A DNA stretch of 60,367 nt from Staphylococcus equorum. Its GTDB lineage: Bacteria; Bacillota; Bacilli; Staphylococcales; Staphylococcaceae. Under the pieces are notes generated by a model. The model ran no database searches, was not told the origin of the DNA, and saw only the letters and a list, made by a program, of their open reading frames with translations. The stretch covers positions 1 through 60,367 of the forward strand of contig NZ_JAMBPV010000014.1 of NCBI RefSeq assembly GCF_029531845.1. The letters are read 5' to 3'. A program made the position numbers and the translations under genes. This document shows positions 52,993 through 60,367 of the stretch, in pieces; position 1 is the first letter of the stretch; the number at the start of each line of letters is the position of its first letter.

Positions 52993-53021
52993 TTGCAGTC
53001 TATTACCTATGATGATAAAAT
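52993..53021 (+). promoter_or_regulatory. Promoter of the antitoxin RNA
   Basis: TTGCAG (52993-52998), 17-nt spacer, TAAAAT (53016-53021): a good vegetative promoter reading toward the shared terminator at 53053-53087. A start near 53028 gives an RNA of about 60 nt. Confidence 0.65.
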
Positions 53022-53027
53022 TGTAAT

Positions 53028-53087
53028 TGTATCCACGGATTATACTACACAACCCCAAGTCTGCGTCATCAGACTTGGGGCTTTTTT
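53028..53087 (+). ncRNA. Antitoxin RNA of a type I (Fst-like) module
   Basis: Predicted 60-nt RNA from the promoter at 52993 to the T run after the 11-bp hairpin CCCCAAGTCTG/CAGACTTGGGG (53053-53080). It carries ATACTACAC (53042-53050), the exact complement of GTGTAGTAT that covers the toxin SD-to-start region, and TATCC (53030-53034), complementary to GGATA at the toxin 5' end. This two-site, direct-repeat plan is that of the par/Fst systems. The RNA itself is predicted, not observed. Confidence 0.7.
53053..53087. terminator. Shared terminator of the toxin and antitoxin RNAs
   Basis: A perfect 11-bp stem (53053-53063 with 53070-53080) with a 6-nt loop. On the plus strand TTTTTT follows; on the minus strand only TTGTGT, so antitoxin termination should be stronger than toxin termination. 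Confidence 0.85.
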
Positions 53088-53099
53088 GTGTAAGGCCAC

Positions 53100-53198
53100 C
53101 TATTTGTCCTTCCATTTACTCTCTAACCAAACACGGAATACAACAAGTAAGCTACCTGTTAATAAAGTTGTAATCATTTCTTGCCACCACGCTACCAT
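53100..53198 (-). CDS. Fst-like type I toxin peptide (32 aa)
   Basis: A 32-residue hydrophobic peptide: MVAWWQEM start, one membrane segment (ITTLLTGSLLVVFRVWL, about 9-25) and a charged tail (ESKWKDK). This is the plan of the Fst/PepA1/SprA-type toxins (hydrophobic span with a Gly, then a charged C-terminus). SD GGGAGGTG is 4 nt before ATG and overlaps the antitoxin-complementary GTGTAGTAT (53197-53205). It is too short for ordinary ORF calling and may be missed in automated annotation. Confidence 0.78.
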   Translation of the reverse strand: MVAWWQEMITTLLTGSLLVVFRVWLESKWKDK

Positions 53199-53245
53199 AC
53201 TACACCTCCCACAGAAAAAAGTGCCATGTAGGATTTTTGATGGCC

Positions 53246-53258
53246 TATCCGTATTCTA
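53246..53258 (-). promoter_or_regulatory. Toxin mRNA promoter
   Basis: Extended -10 TG-T-TAGAAT on the minus strand (53253-53258) without a clear -35; the transcript would begin at about GGATA (53246-53250) with GCCAT...ATGGC able to form a 5' hairpin, a common feature of Fst-type toxin mRNAs. Confidence 0.5.
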
Positions 53259-53397
53259 ACACAAAACAGAACGTGTGTTCGTGTAAATAATTAAATTTTG
53301 AAATTTTCTGTCTAAAACAGTCACAAGACTTTAATTTTATGCTGTTTCAAGATAATATAAGGATATCATTGAAAAAGTAAAGAGAGGTTGACCAACT

Positions 53398-54687
53398 ATG
53401 AATCCTTTAGCTTTAGATTTAAACGAACAATTATCTAAATCAAATCCAGAAGTTGCAGACATGCTTTCCGACTTAGGGAAATTAATGTATTACCCGAAAG
53501 GTATATTATCCCAATCTGCGGAAGCAAAATCTACACAATATAATGCCACGATAGGTATGGCAACATATAAAGATAGCAAGATGTATGCAAATACTTTAAA
53601 TGACATTTTCGATCAATTAGAACCAGATGAAATCTTCCCTTATGCTCCGCCACAAGGTTTAGAATCTCTTCGTGATTTATGGCAACAAAAAACATTAAAA
53701 GAAAATCCAGATTTAGATGCAAAAGACATGACAAGACCAATCCTTACGAATGCTTTAACTCACGGCTTATCATTAGTCGGTGACATGTTCGTCGATAGTG
53801 GTGATACACTCTTACTTCCTACGCATAATTGGGGCAATTATAAACTCGTTTATAGTACAAGACATAGCGCTGAAATTGAAACGTATGATATTTTTGACGA
53901 GGCAGGACATTTTACAACAGAAAATTTAGTTAACACTTTAGAAAATTATAATAAAGACAAAGTCATCTTGATATTAAATTACCCAAATAATCCAACGGGC
54001 TACACACCAACAAAAGATGAAGTTAATACTATTGTCGCTGCAATAAAATCATTAGCAGAACGTGGTACAAACGTCATTGCTTTAGTTGACGACGCATACT
54101 ATGGCCTCTTTTATGAAGATGTTTATACACAGTCATTATTTACAGCATTAACGAATTTACATTTAGATAACTTATTACCAATTCGTTTAGATGGCGCAAC
54201 AAAAGAATTCTTTGCATGGGGCTTACGTGTAGGTTTCATCAGTTTTGGTGTCGGAAACGATACAACAAAACAAGTTTTAGAAGCTAAAATCAAAGGATTA
54301 ATTCGAAGTAACATTTCAAGTGGCCCTTTACCTTCGCAAAGCGCAGTTAAATACGTGCTCGAAAATCACGAAACTTTTGATAAAGAAATTCAACACAACA
54401 TCGATACATTACAAGCAAGATATGAAATAACGAAATCTGTTGTATATGATGAGAAATATGCGGCATACTGGCAAGCTTATGATTTTAACTCAGGCTATTT
54501 TATGGCATTACAAGTTAAAGACGTTGATCCTGAACAGTTACGCCAACACTTAATTAATAAATACTCTATTGGTATCATTGCACTTAATGCAACAGATATT
54601 CGTATTGCTTTCAGTTGTGTAGAAAAAGATGACATTCCACATGTATTTGATTCTATCGCCAAAGCAATTGAAGATTTAAAAAAATAA
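53398..54687 (+). CDS. PLP-dependent aminotransferase class I/II
   Basis: A 429-residue fold-type I aminotransferase. NYPNNPTGYTP at 194-204, VDDAYYGL at 230-237, the PLP lysine K269 in LDGATKEFFAWGLRVGF and R277 for the carboxylate are intact. The substrate is probably aromatic or aspartate-like but cannot be fixed. It starts with ATG behind GAGAGGTTG and has a terminator shared with the DinB-family gene. Confidence 0.9.
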   Translation: MNPLALDLNEQLSKSNPEVADMLSDLGKLMYYPKGILSQSAEAKSTQYNATIGMATYKDSKMYANTLNDIFDQLEPDEIFPYAPPQGLESLRDLWQQKTLKENPDLDAKDMTRPILTNALTHGLSLVGDMFVDSGDTLLLPTHNWGNYKLVYSTRHSAEIETYDIFDEAGHFTTENLVNTLENYNKDKVILILNYPNNPTGYTPTKDEVNTIVAAIKSLAERGTNVIALVDDAYYGLFYEDVYTQSLFTALTNLHLDNLLPIRLDGATKEFFAWGLRVGFISFGVGNDTTKQVLEAKIKGLIRSNISSGPLPSQSAVKYVLENHETFDKEIQHNIDTLQARYEITKSVVYDEKYAAYWQAYDFNSGYFMALQVKDVDPEQLRQHLINKYSIGIIALNATDIRIAFSCVEKDDIPHVFDSIAKAIEDLKK

Positions 54688-54697
54688 AATAAGTAAT

Positions 54698-54740
54698 AAA
54701 AAGGATGAAATCGCATGTATATGCTGATTTCATCCTTTTT
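54698..54740. terminator. Convergent terminator below the aminotransferase gene
   Basis: A 15-bp perfect stem AAAAAGGATGAAATC (54698-54712) with 54726-54740; A/T tails on both sides. Confidence 0.85.
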
Positions 54741-54747
54741 ATTTAAA

Positions 54748-55215
54748 TTAACGTTGTTGTTTCAGGACGCGTGCCATTTCCTCAATTTTACCAGCATGTA
54801 GTGGTACATGAATTGCATTTAATATCAATAACTCATCTAACGTACTACAACCGGCAATTGTTTCAGTTAATTCAACTTCCAATTGTTGGTCAGTTAATTT
54901 TTTTGCACGTTCAGGTAACGTTTTTAAATTTTCAATAATTTCATCCACACTTGGGATATCTTCGTCGCCCCAATCAACTGGATTAGAACCATAGCCAAAT
55001 AAGCGCGTATATTTTTCGATGTCTACTTCATTTTGTTCACTTAAAGATAGTGCAGATTCAAAAATAGTTAACACGTGACCATATTGCCAATGTAACGTAT
55101 TCGGGAAGAGTTCACTTTCATTATCTAATATACTTTCAATGTTCCATTTGTCATAATCTGATATTAAATAATTAATACCTGTATCAATCACATCGTACAC
55201 TGATTTTTTTGTCAT
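54748..55215 (-). CDS. DinB-family (YfiT-like) protein
   Basis: A 155-residue four-helix-bundle protein of the DinB/YfiT superfamily. Metal-binding His positions appear in LHWQYGHV (about 46-53) and HVPLHAGKI (near 136). This family includes bacillithiol-dependent S-transferases, but the substrate is unknown. It is unrelated to DNA polymerase IV in spite of the family name. It starts behind GAAAGGGAGA. Confidence 0.83.
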   Translation of the reverse strand: MTKKSVYDVIDTGINYLISDYDKWNIESILDNESELFPNTLHWQYGHVLTIFESALSLSEQNEVDIEKYTRLFGYGSNPVDWGDEDIPSVDEIIENLKTLPERAKKLTDQQLEVELTETIAGCSTLDELLILNAIHVPLHAGKIEEMARVLKQQR

Positions 55216-55444
55216 AGCTAATCTCCCTTTCTTAAAAAAGCTTCACATAAATAATAATTATAAGTAGCGAATAATATTTATGCTTACTTTCTCTACCCTC
55301 AATAAGCTGTTTTTACTCACTTAATACGTTTATATCAATAATTTTTTAATTATACATGTTAAATAGTGCTATATGTCGCTTTCGAATTCAATTGTTTTTA
55401 CTTTAGGAGTTAATAATTAAATATTACTAAAGTATAGTATCGTT

Positions 55445-56083
55445 TTAATTATCCCATTTTGAACGTAAGACACACGAACAAAAATTATTTTGAGGGTACT
55501 CAGGCTCAAAATATTTCACAACGTCAGATTTGATATTGCCAAAAGTCGTTTCAGGTTTATGCTTAAACCCGTCATAAAATGCTTTTAATACATCTTTTTT
55601 AAAATTACCTCGAGGAAATTTATTCACGATTGCTTTTCTAATTTCATCTGAATATTGGTCCCAATTGTCACTCATAACATCCATGCCAACGCCGTGATAT
55701 AATAACGCAACATTATTTTCTTTATGTTCAGCTACACCTATCGTTGTGTGTAATGCAATTGAATCCCAAGCAAGTTGTAAATCTTGATCGTTATAGTTAT
55801 GTGTATCTAAGAATTGGCGAACTGCATTTGCGCCATCTACTTCAAACCTCAAATCATCACTGCTATATTGATTCGTTAACCCTAAATCATGGAAGAGCGA
55901 ACACATATATAAAAGTTCTTTATCATATTTCAAATTATCTTGCATGCCTTTAATTCCACCAAATAAGTATACTCTATTTGAATGATTCCATATTAATTCA
56001 TTTCCATAATCATGAACGACATCTTGCGCTTCTTGGATTATTTTACTATCTGGGACAACAATTTCATTGATATCTTTTAACAT
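55445..56083 (-). CDS. HD-domain phosphohydrolase-like protein
   Basis: A 212-residue HD-domain protein. H34 in IWNHSNRVYLFGG, HD at 65-66 (CSLFHDLGLT) and a later DSIALHTTIGV fit the cyanamide hydratase/HD hydrolase-like group. The reaction is unknown. It starts behind AAGGAGGAA. It lies between groEL and the DinB-family gene, on the same strand as both. Confidence 0.84.
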   Translation of the reverse strand: MLKDINEIVVPDSKIIQEAQDVVHDYGNELIWNHSNRVYLFGGIKGMQDNLKYDKELLYMCSLFHDLGLTNQYSSDDLRFEVDGANAVRQFLDTHNYNDQDLQLAWDSIALHTTIGVAEHKENNVALLYHGVGMDVMSDNWDQYSDEIRKAIVNKFPRGNFKKDVLKAFYDGFKHKPETTFGNIKSDVVKYFEPEYPQNNFCSCVLRSKWDN

Positions 56084-56155
56084 AATAAATTCCTCCTTTG
56101 CCCCAATGTATCTATTATATATATGTAAATCAAACTATAGACCATTCTACATAAA

Positions 56156-56199
56156 AAGACGCCTTCCACTAAGTTAAGTAACTTAATGGAAAACGTCTT
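56156..56199 (-). terminator. Terminator of groESL
   Basis: AAGACG/CGTCTT outer arms with TTCCA.TAAGTTA / TAACTTA.TGGAA inside (56156-56199), followed by TTTATG on the minus strand. Confidence 0.78.
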
Positions 56200-56254
56200 A
56201 CAAGTATTATTTAAATACTTTTTATAAACTTTAGTTTTTAAAGTTTATAATCTA

Positions 56255-57883
<1,629 letters not shown>

Positions 57884-57933
57884 TTACCTCCATGATGTTC
57901 GTATTATTTGTATATTTTAAATTTTAATTTTGG

Positions 57934-58221
57934 TTATTCTTCTATTACTGCTAATATATCGTCTTCGCTAACGATTAAATATGTGTCGTCCCCACGCTTA
58001 ACTTCAGTTCCAGCAAATTGTTGGAAAACAACATTGTCGCCTGCATTCACTTCAGGAGCAACTCGAGAACCATCTTTTAAAATACGTCCTGCACCTACTG
58101 CAATTATCGTACCTTCATTTGATTTCTCTTTAGCGCTATCAGTTAAAACGATACCACTTTTAGTTGTTTGCTCTTGTTCTGTTTTTTGAATAATTACTCG
58201 GTTACCTAATGGCTTTAACAT
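57934..58221 (-). CDS. groES: Co-chaperonin GroES
   Basis: A 95-residue GroES heptamer subunit that caps GroEL. The mobile loop ([21 protein letters not shown], about residues 12-32) and the dome region are typical. It starts behind AAGGAGGAAC. It heads the groESL operon. Confidence 0.97.
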   Translation of the reverse strand: MLKPLGNRVIIQKTEQEQTTKSGIVLTDSAKEKSNEGTIIAVGAGRILKDGSRVAPEVNAGDNVVFQQFAGTEVKRGDDTYLIVSEDDILAVIEE

Positions 58222-58251
58222 TGATTGTTCCTCCTTAAAATACTAAAATTT

Positions 58252-58320
58252 TTAGCACTTAATCATTGTGAGTGCTAATACACTTTCTATAATAATCAAA
58301 ATTGGTCAATATTTCAAGTT
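58252..58320 (-). promoter_or_regulatory. groESL promoter with CIRCE and CtsR-like box
   Basis: CIRCE: TTAGCACTC on the minus strand, 9 nt, then AAGTGCTAA (58252-58278); one base departs from the GAGTGCTAA consensus. Promoter: minus-strand TTGAAA, 17 nt, TATTAT, about 58290-58318. AATCAAA-ATT-GGTCAAT (58294-58310, plus strand) fits the CtsR tandem heptamer with a 3-nt spacer (6 of 7 each). Dual HrcA/CtsR control of groESL is known in S. aureus. Confidence 0.75.
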
Positions 58321-58398
58321 AAAACCATTACACTAAATTTTGTGTGAACAGCAATTTTACGATAAAATAAAGTATATTCTAATTTTTGGAGGTTTATT

Positions 58399-59142
58399 AT
58401 GTCTCGTTTATGGGTGTCCATTTTGACATTAGTTATTTATGTCCTTGCACAGTTTGGTCCGATTTTTTTACAAATGGCAGGCTTATTTAACAATTTAAGT
58501 GGCAAAGAAATACTCTTTGCTAATATTTATACACAAGTGGTCTTGTTTATTATAGCTACTTTACTCATCATACTAATAAACTTTTTCATTGCCAATCCTA
58601 CGCAACTAGAGCGACAAACTAAGGAAAAGAAAAGATATGTTATCCTTTGGGCAATCGTAGGTTATATGATTGTTATGATTTATCAAGTTGTTGCAGGAAT
58701 GATAAATATGTATGTATTCGGCGCACCTCAATCTAGCTCTAATACAGAAAGATTGATGAAAATAGCACAAGAAATACCGACATTCATCATATTAATTTCA
58801 GTTGTAGGACCTATTCTAGAAGAATTCTTATTTAGAAAAGTGATATTTGGTGAATTATACAATCTATTAAAAGGTAATAAAACTTTTAAATTTCTCATTG
58901 CTGGAATTGTAAGCTCCATTATCTTTAGTGCTGCACATGGAGATCCATCATTCTTTATCATCTATTTCGGTATGGGTTTTATTTTCTCAGCATTGTATGT
59001 ATATACAAAACGTATATGGGTTCCTATCCTTGTACACATTATGCAAAATGGCTTTGTCACCATTGTACAAATTTATTTAGGACCTGAAAAAACAAAAGAA
59101 CTACAAGAAACTGCATCATTTATATTTAACTTCATGCTTTAA
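58399..59142 (+). CDS. mroQ: CPBP-family membrane glutamic endopeptidase MroQ
   Basis: A 247-residue membrane protein of the CPBP/Abi family with six or so membrane segments. The catalytic motifs are E141-E142 (ILEEFLFRKVIF), H180 (AAHGDPS) and H213 with N217 (LVHIMQNG). S. aureus MroQ controls Agr pheromone (AgrD) processing and export, and its catalytic Glu pair has the same numbering. It is divergent from groES, as in S. aureus, and adjacent to the SdrH-like gene. SD TTGGAGG. Confidence 0.9.
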   Translation: MSRLWVSILTLVIYVLAQFGPIFLQMAGLFNNLSGKEILFANIYTQVVLFIIATLLIILINFFIANPTQLERQTKEKKRYVILWAIVGYMIVMIYQVVAGMINMYVFGAPQSSSNTERLMKIAQEIPTFIILISVVGPILEEFLFRKVIFGELYNLLKGNKTFKFLIAGIVSSIIFSAAHGDPSFFIIYFGMGFIFSALYVYTKRIWVPILVHIMQNGFVTIVQIYLGPEKTKELQETASFIFNFML

Positions 59143-59164
59143 TTAAATTTTAAGTTATATAAAT

Positions 59165-59206
59165 AAATGGAAGAACTCAATGTTTATTACATGAGTTCTT
59201 CCATTT
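59165..59206. terminator. Convergent terminator between mroQ and the SdrH-like gene
   Basis: A 15-bp perfect stem (59165-59179 with 59192-59206; core TGGAAGAACTCA) with T runs on both sides. Confidence 0.84.
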
Positions 59207-59243
59207 TTTATTTGTCTATGACACGTTGGGTGTCAAAAAGTTA

Positions 59244-60367
59244 TTAATTTTCTTTTTTATTTCTGCGATAAACAAAATATCCTACAACTATACCTATAAA
59301 AATCATCATTATTGCAGTGATTAAAGCAAATAATGTTCGTTCGAATTTAATATCAATTGTCTCTTTCGAATTCTTGTCATTTGTTTGCGTCATTTCTTCA
59401 TCACTACTTGAATGATATTCGTATTTACCAGATGCGGCACTCTTGCTTTCTGGTTTTTTTAAGTCAGGCATAGATCCTATTGCTCCAGTAATCAATGCCA
59501 AAACTTGCTTGTCTAAATTTTGATAATAATCTTTTGATTTTAACGGATTAAAATATTGAAATTTAAAATAATTTGTTCCTTTTTGTAATTCATTCAAAAA
59601 TGCATTATCTGCAAAACTTTGACGTCTTATAATAGACGAAATATCTTTATCAGATACATTATCAACATTATTATTAAGCTGTTTAACTTGGTTCAAAATA
59701 AAAGGATTGTATTTAAAAGAACCTGTAGACATTTGATTAAATCTATTAACTAATCTGCTGTCACCTTGATTTGAACTTTGACTTTGTTTCTCTGTCGTCA
59801 AGTCTCCATAAGTCACAGCATTATTGTTACTTCCAGCTATATTTTTAGTTGATTGCGCATATTGATTGTTTGTGTTTTGATTTTTACCATTATTTAAGTT
59901 TGTAGATGTGTGTTCATTTTGAGAACTATCCGAGTTAGAATGATTCACCGAATTATTTGTTGAATTACTTGTACTGCCCTGTTTTTTTTGGTTAGGCCCA
60001 GACGGTATATCAGGGTTCAGTGGTTTATTGGGCTTTGGTGGTTCTGTTGTGTTATCTCCTCCGCCTTCACTTGGTTGTTCTGGTTTAGGGGTTTCTTCTG
60101 AGTCATCTCCACCACCTTGGGGGTTATCCGGATTTGATGGTTCTGTTGTGTCATCTCCTCCGCCTTCACTTGGTTGTTCTGGTTTAGGGGTTTCTTCTGA
60201 GTCATCTCCACCACCTTGGGGGTTATCCGGATTTGATGGTTCTGTTGAATTATCATCTCCACCTCCACTTGGTTGTTCTGGTTTAGGGGTTTCTTCTGAG
60301 TCATCTCCACCACCTTGGGGGTTATTCGGATTTGACGGTTCAGTTGAATTATCGTCTCCACCTTCAC
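59244..60367 (-). CDS. sdrH: SdrH-like surface protein, C-terminal part (runs off window)
   Basis: The frame is open from the window edge to the stop at 59244 (374 codons visible); the N-terminus is outside. From the edge it reads tandem repeats of 33 residues rich in Gly, Asp, Glu, Ser and Pro (GGGDDTTEPSNPDNPQ / GGGDDSEETPKPEQPS), then a Pro/Asn/Gln-rich linker, a 200-residue unique domain and a C-terminal membrane segment (FERTLFALITAIMMIFIGIVVGYFVY) with a basic end (RRNKKEN). It has no LPXTG. Its place next to mroQ and these features match SdrH of other staphylococci; Ser-Asp repeats are not seen in this part. Confidence 0.72.
   Translation of the reverse strand, partial: EGGDDNSTEPSNPNNPQGGGDDSEETPKPEQPSGGGDDNSTEPSNPDNPQGGGDDSEETPKPEQPSEGGGDDTTEPSNPDNPQGGGDDSEETPKPEQPSEGGGDNTTEPPKPNKPLNPDIPSGPNQKKQGSTSNSTNNSVNHSNSDSSQNEHTSTNLNNGKNQNTNNQYAQSTKNIAGSNNNAVTYGDLTTEKQSQSSNQGDSRLVNRFNQMSTGSFKYNPFILNQVKQLNNNVDNVSDKDISSIIRRQSFADNAFLNELQKGTNYFKFQYFNPLKSKDYYQNLDKQVLALITGAIGSMPDLKKPESKSAASGKYEYHSSSDEEMTQTNDKNSKETIDIKFERTLFALITAIMMIFIGIVVGYFVYRRNKKEN
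60036..60367 (-). repeat. 99-bp coding tandem repeats in the SdrH-like gene
   Basis: An exact 99-bp period: the block TGGTTTAGGG recurs at 60081, 60180 and 60279 with few substitutions between copies. Three full units and the start of a fourth are inside the window; the array probably continues beyond it. Each unit codes 33 residues. Confidence 0.85.

Noticed and set aside
52918..53259. Two longer frames (65 and 88 codons) over the toxin-antitoxin locus
   Set aside because: Both cross the 11-bp terminator and the promoters and lack SD sites; the 32-codon toxin explains the locus better.
60017..60367. 116-codon minus-strand frame in the repeat region
   Set aside because: It is the shifted frame of the SdrH-like repeats; the frame continuous with the C-terminal domain is the real one.

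Overview
This window is a chromosomal segment of a coagulase-negative Staphylococcus. The gene order (vraUTSR, map, gatD-murT, ftnA, dinB, rlmD, dgkB, gatCAB, camS-ligA-pcrA-pcrB, purB, nadE-pncB, nos, pheA, sdcS, ppaC, pmtRABCD, groESL, mroQ, sdrH-like) is the staphylococcal core order, base composition is AT-rich, and Shine-Dalgarno sites are strong. Divergence from the S. aureus proteins I remember suggests the saprophyticus/xylosus/cohnii side of the genus, but I cannot fix the species. There are no rRNA or tRNA genes, prophage, insertion sequences or CRISPR arrays.

Layout. 0.1-4.5 kb: acyl-CoA thioesterase, AmpS aminopeptidase, a DUF1128 protein, then PtpA phosphatase, a YtxH-like protein and a YihY/BrkB membrane protein. 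4.7-7.5 kb: the cell-wall-stress operon vraUTSR. 7.6-16.5 kb: Map, a UPF0421 membrane protein, the lipid II amidation pair MurT-GatD, ferritin, an exonuclease, DNA polymerase IV, a DUF3267 membrane protein and RlmD. 16.7-27.8 kb: DgkB, the GatCAB amidotransferase, CamS lipoprotein, LigA, PcrA and PcrB. 28-33.9 kb: a D,D-carboxypeptidase, a TrpR-like repressor, PurB, two small-protein genes and the NAD salvage pair NadE-PncB. 34-43.2 kb: NO synthase, prephenate dehydratase, SdcS, a beta-helix protein, a nicotinamidase-like hydrolase, PpaC, an aldehyde dehydrogenase and a lactonase.

The 43.4-48.1 kb segment is the most accessory-looking. It holds a YolD-like protein, a 46-nt exact direct repeat, a 56-residue membrane protein, an 18-residue amphipathic peptide gene with its own promoter and perfect terminator, a C45-family hydrolase, a structured dispersed repeat, a DUF1700/DUF4097 pair and an orphan secreted/membrane protein. 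48.3-52.6 kb holds a thioredoxin-like protein and pmtRABCD, the phenol-soluble-modulin exporter with its GntR repressor and a clear operator. At 53.0-53.3 kb lies a complete Fst-like type I toxin-antitoxin module with convergent RNAs, a shared terminator and direct repeats placing the antitoxin against the toxin ribosome-binding site. 53.4-60.4 kb: an aminotransferase, a DinB-family protein, an HD-domain protein, groESL under CIRCE plus a likely CtsR box, the MroQ protease, and the C-terminal part of an SdrH-like surface protein with 99-bp repeats that runs off the window end.

Several readable control sites tie genes to regulators: a PerR-like box at ftnA, a cre-like site at sdcS, a PmtR operator at pmtR, and CIRCE/CtsR at groESL. 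The best candidates for something under-described are the 18-residue peptide transcript (44.4-44.6 kb), the pair of 96/95-nt hairpin elements at 21.5 and 46.0 kb whose outer stems differ in sequence but both pair, and the type I toxin-antitoxin locus.
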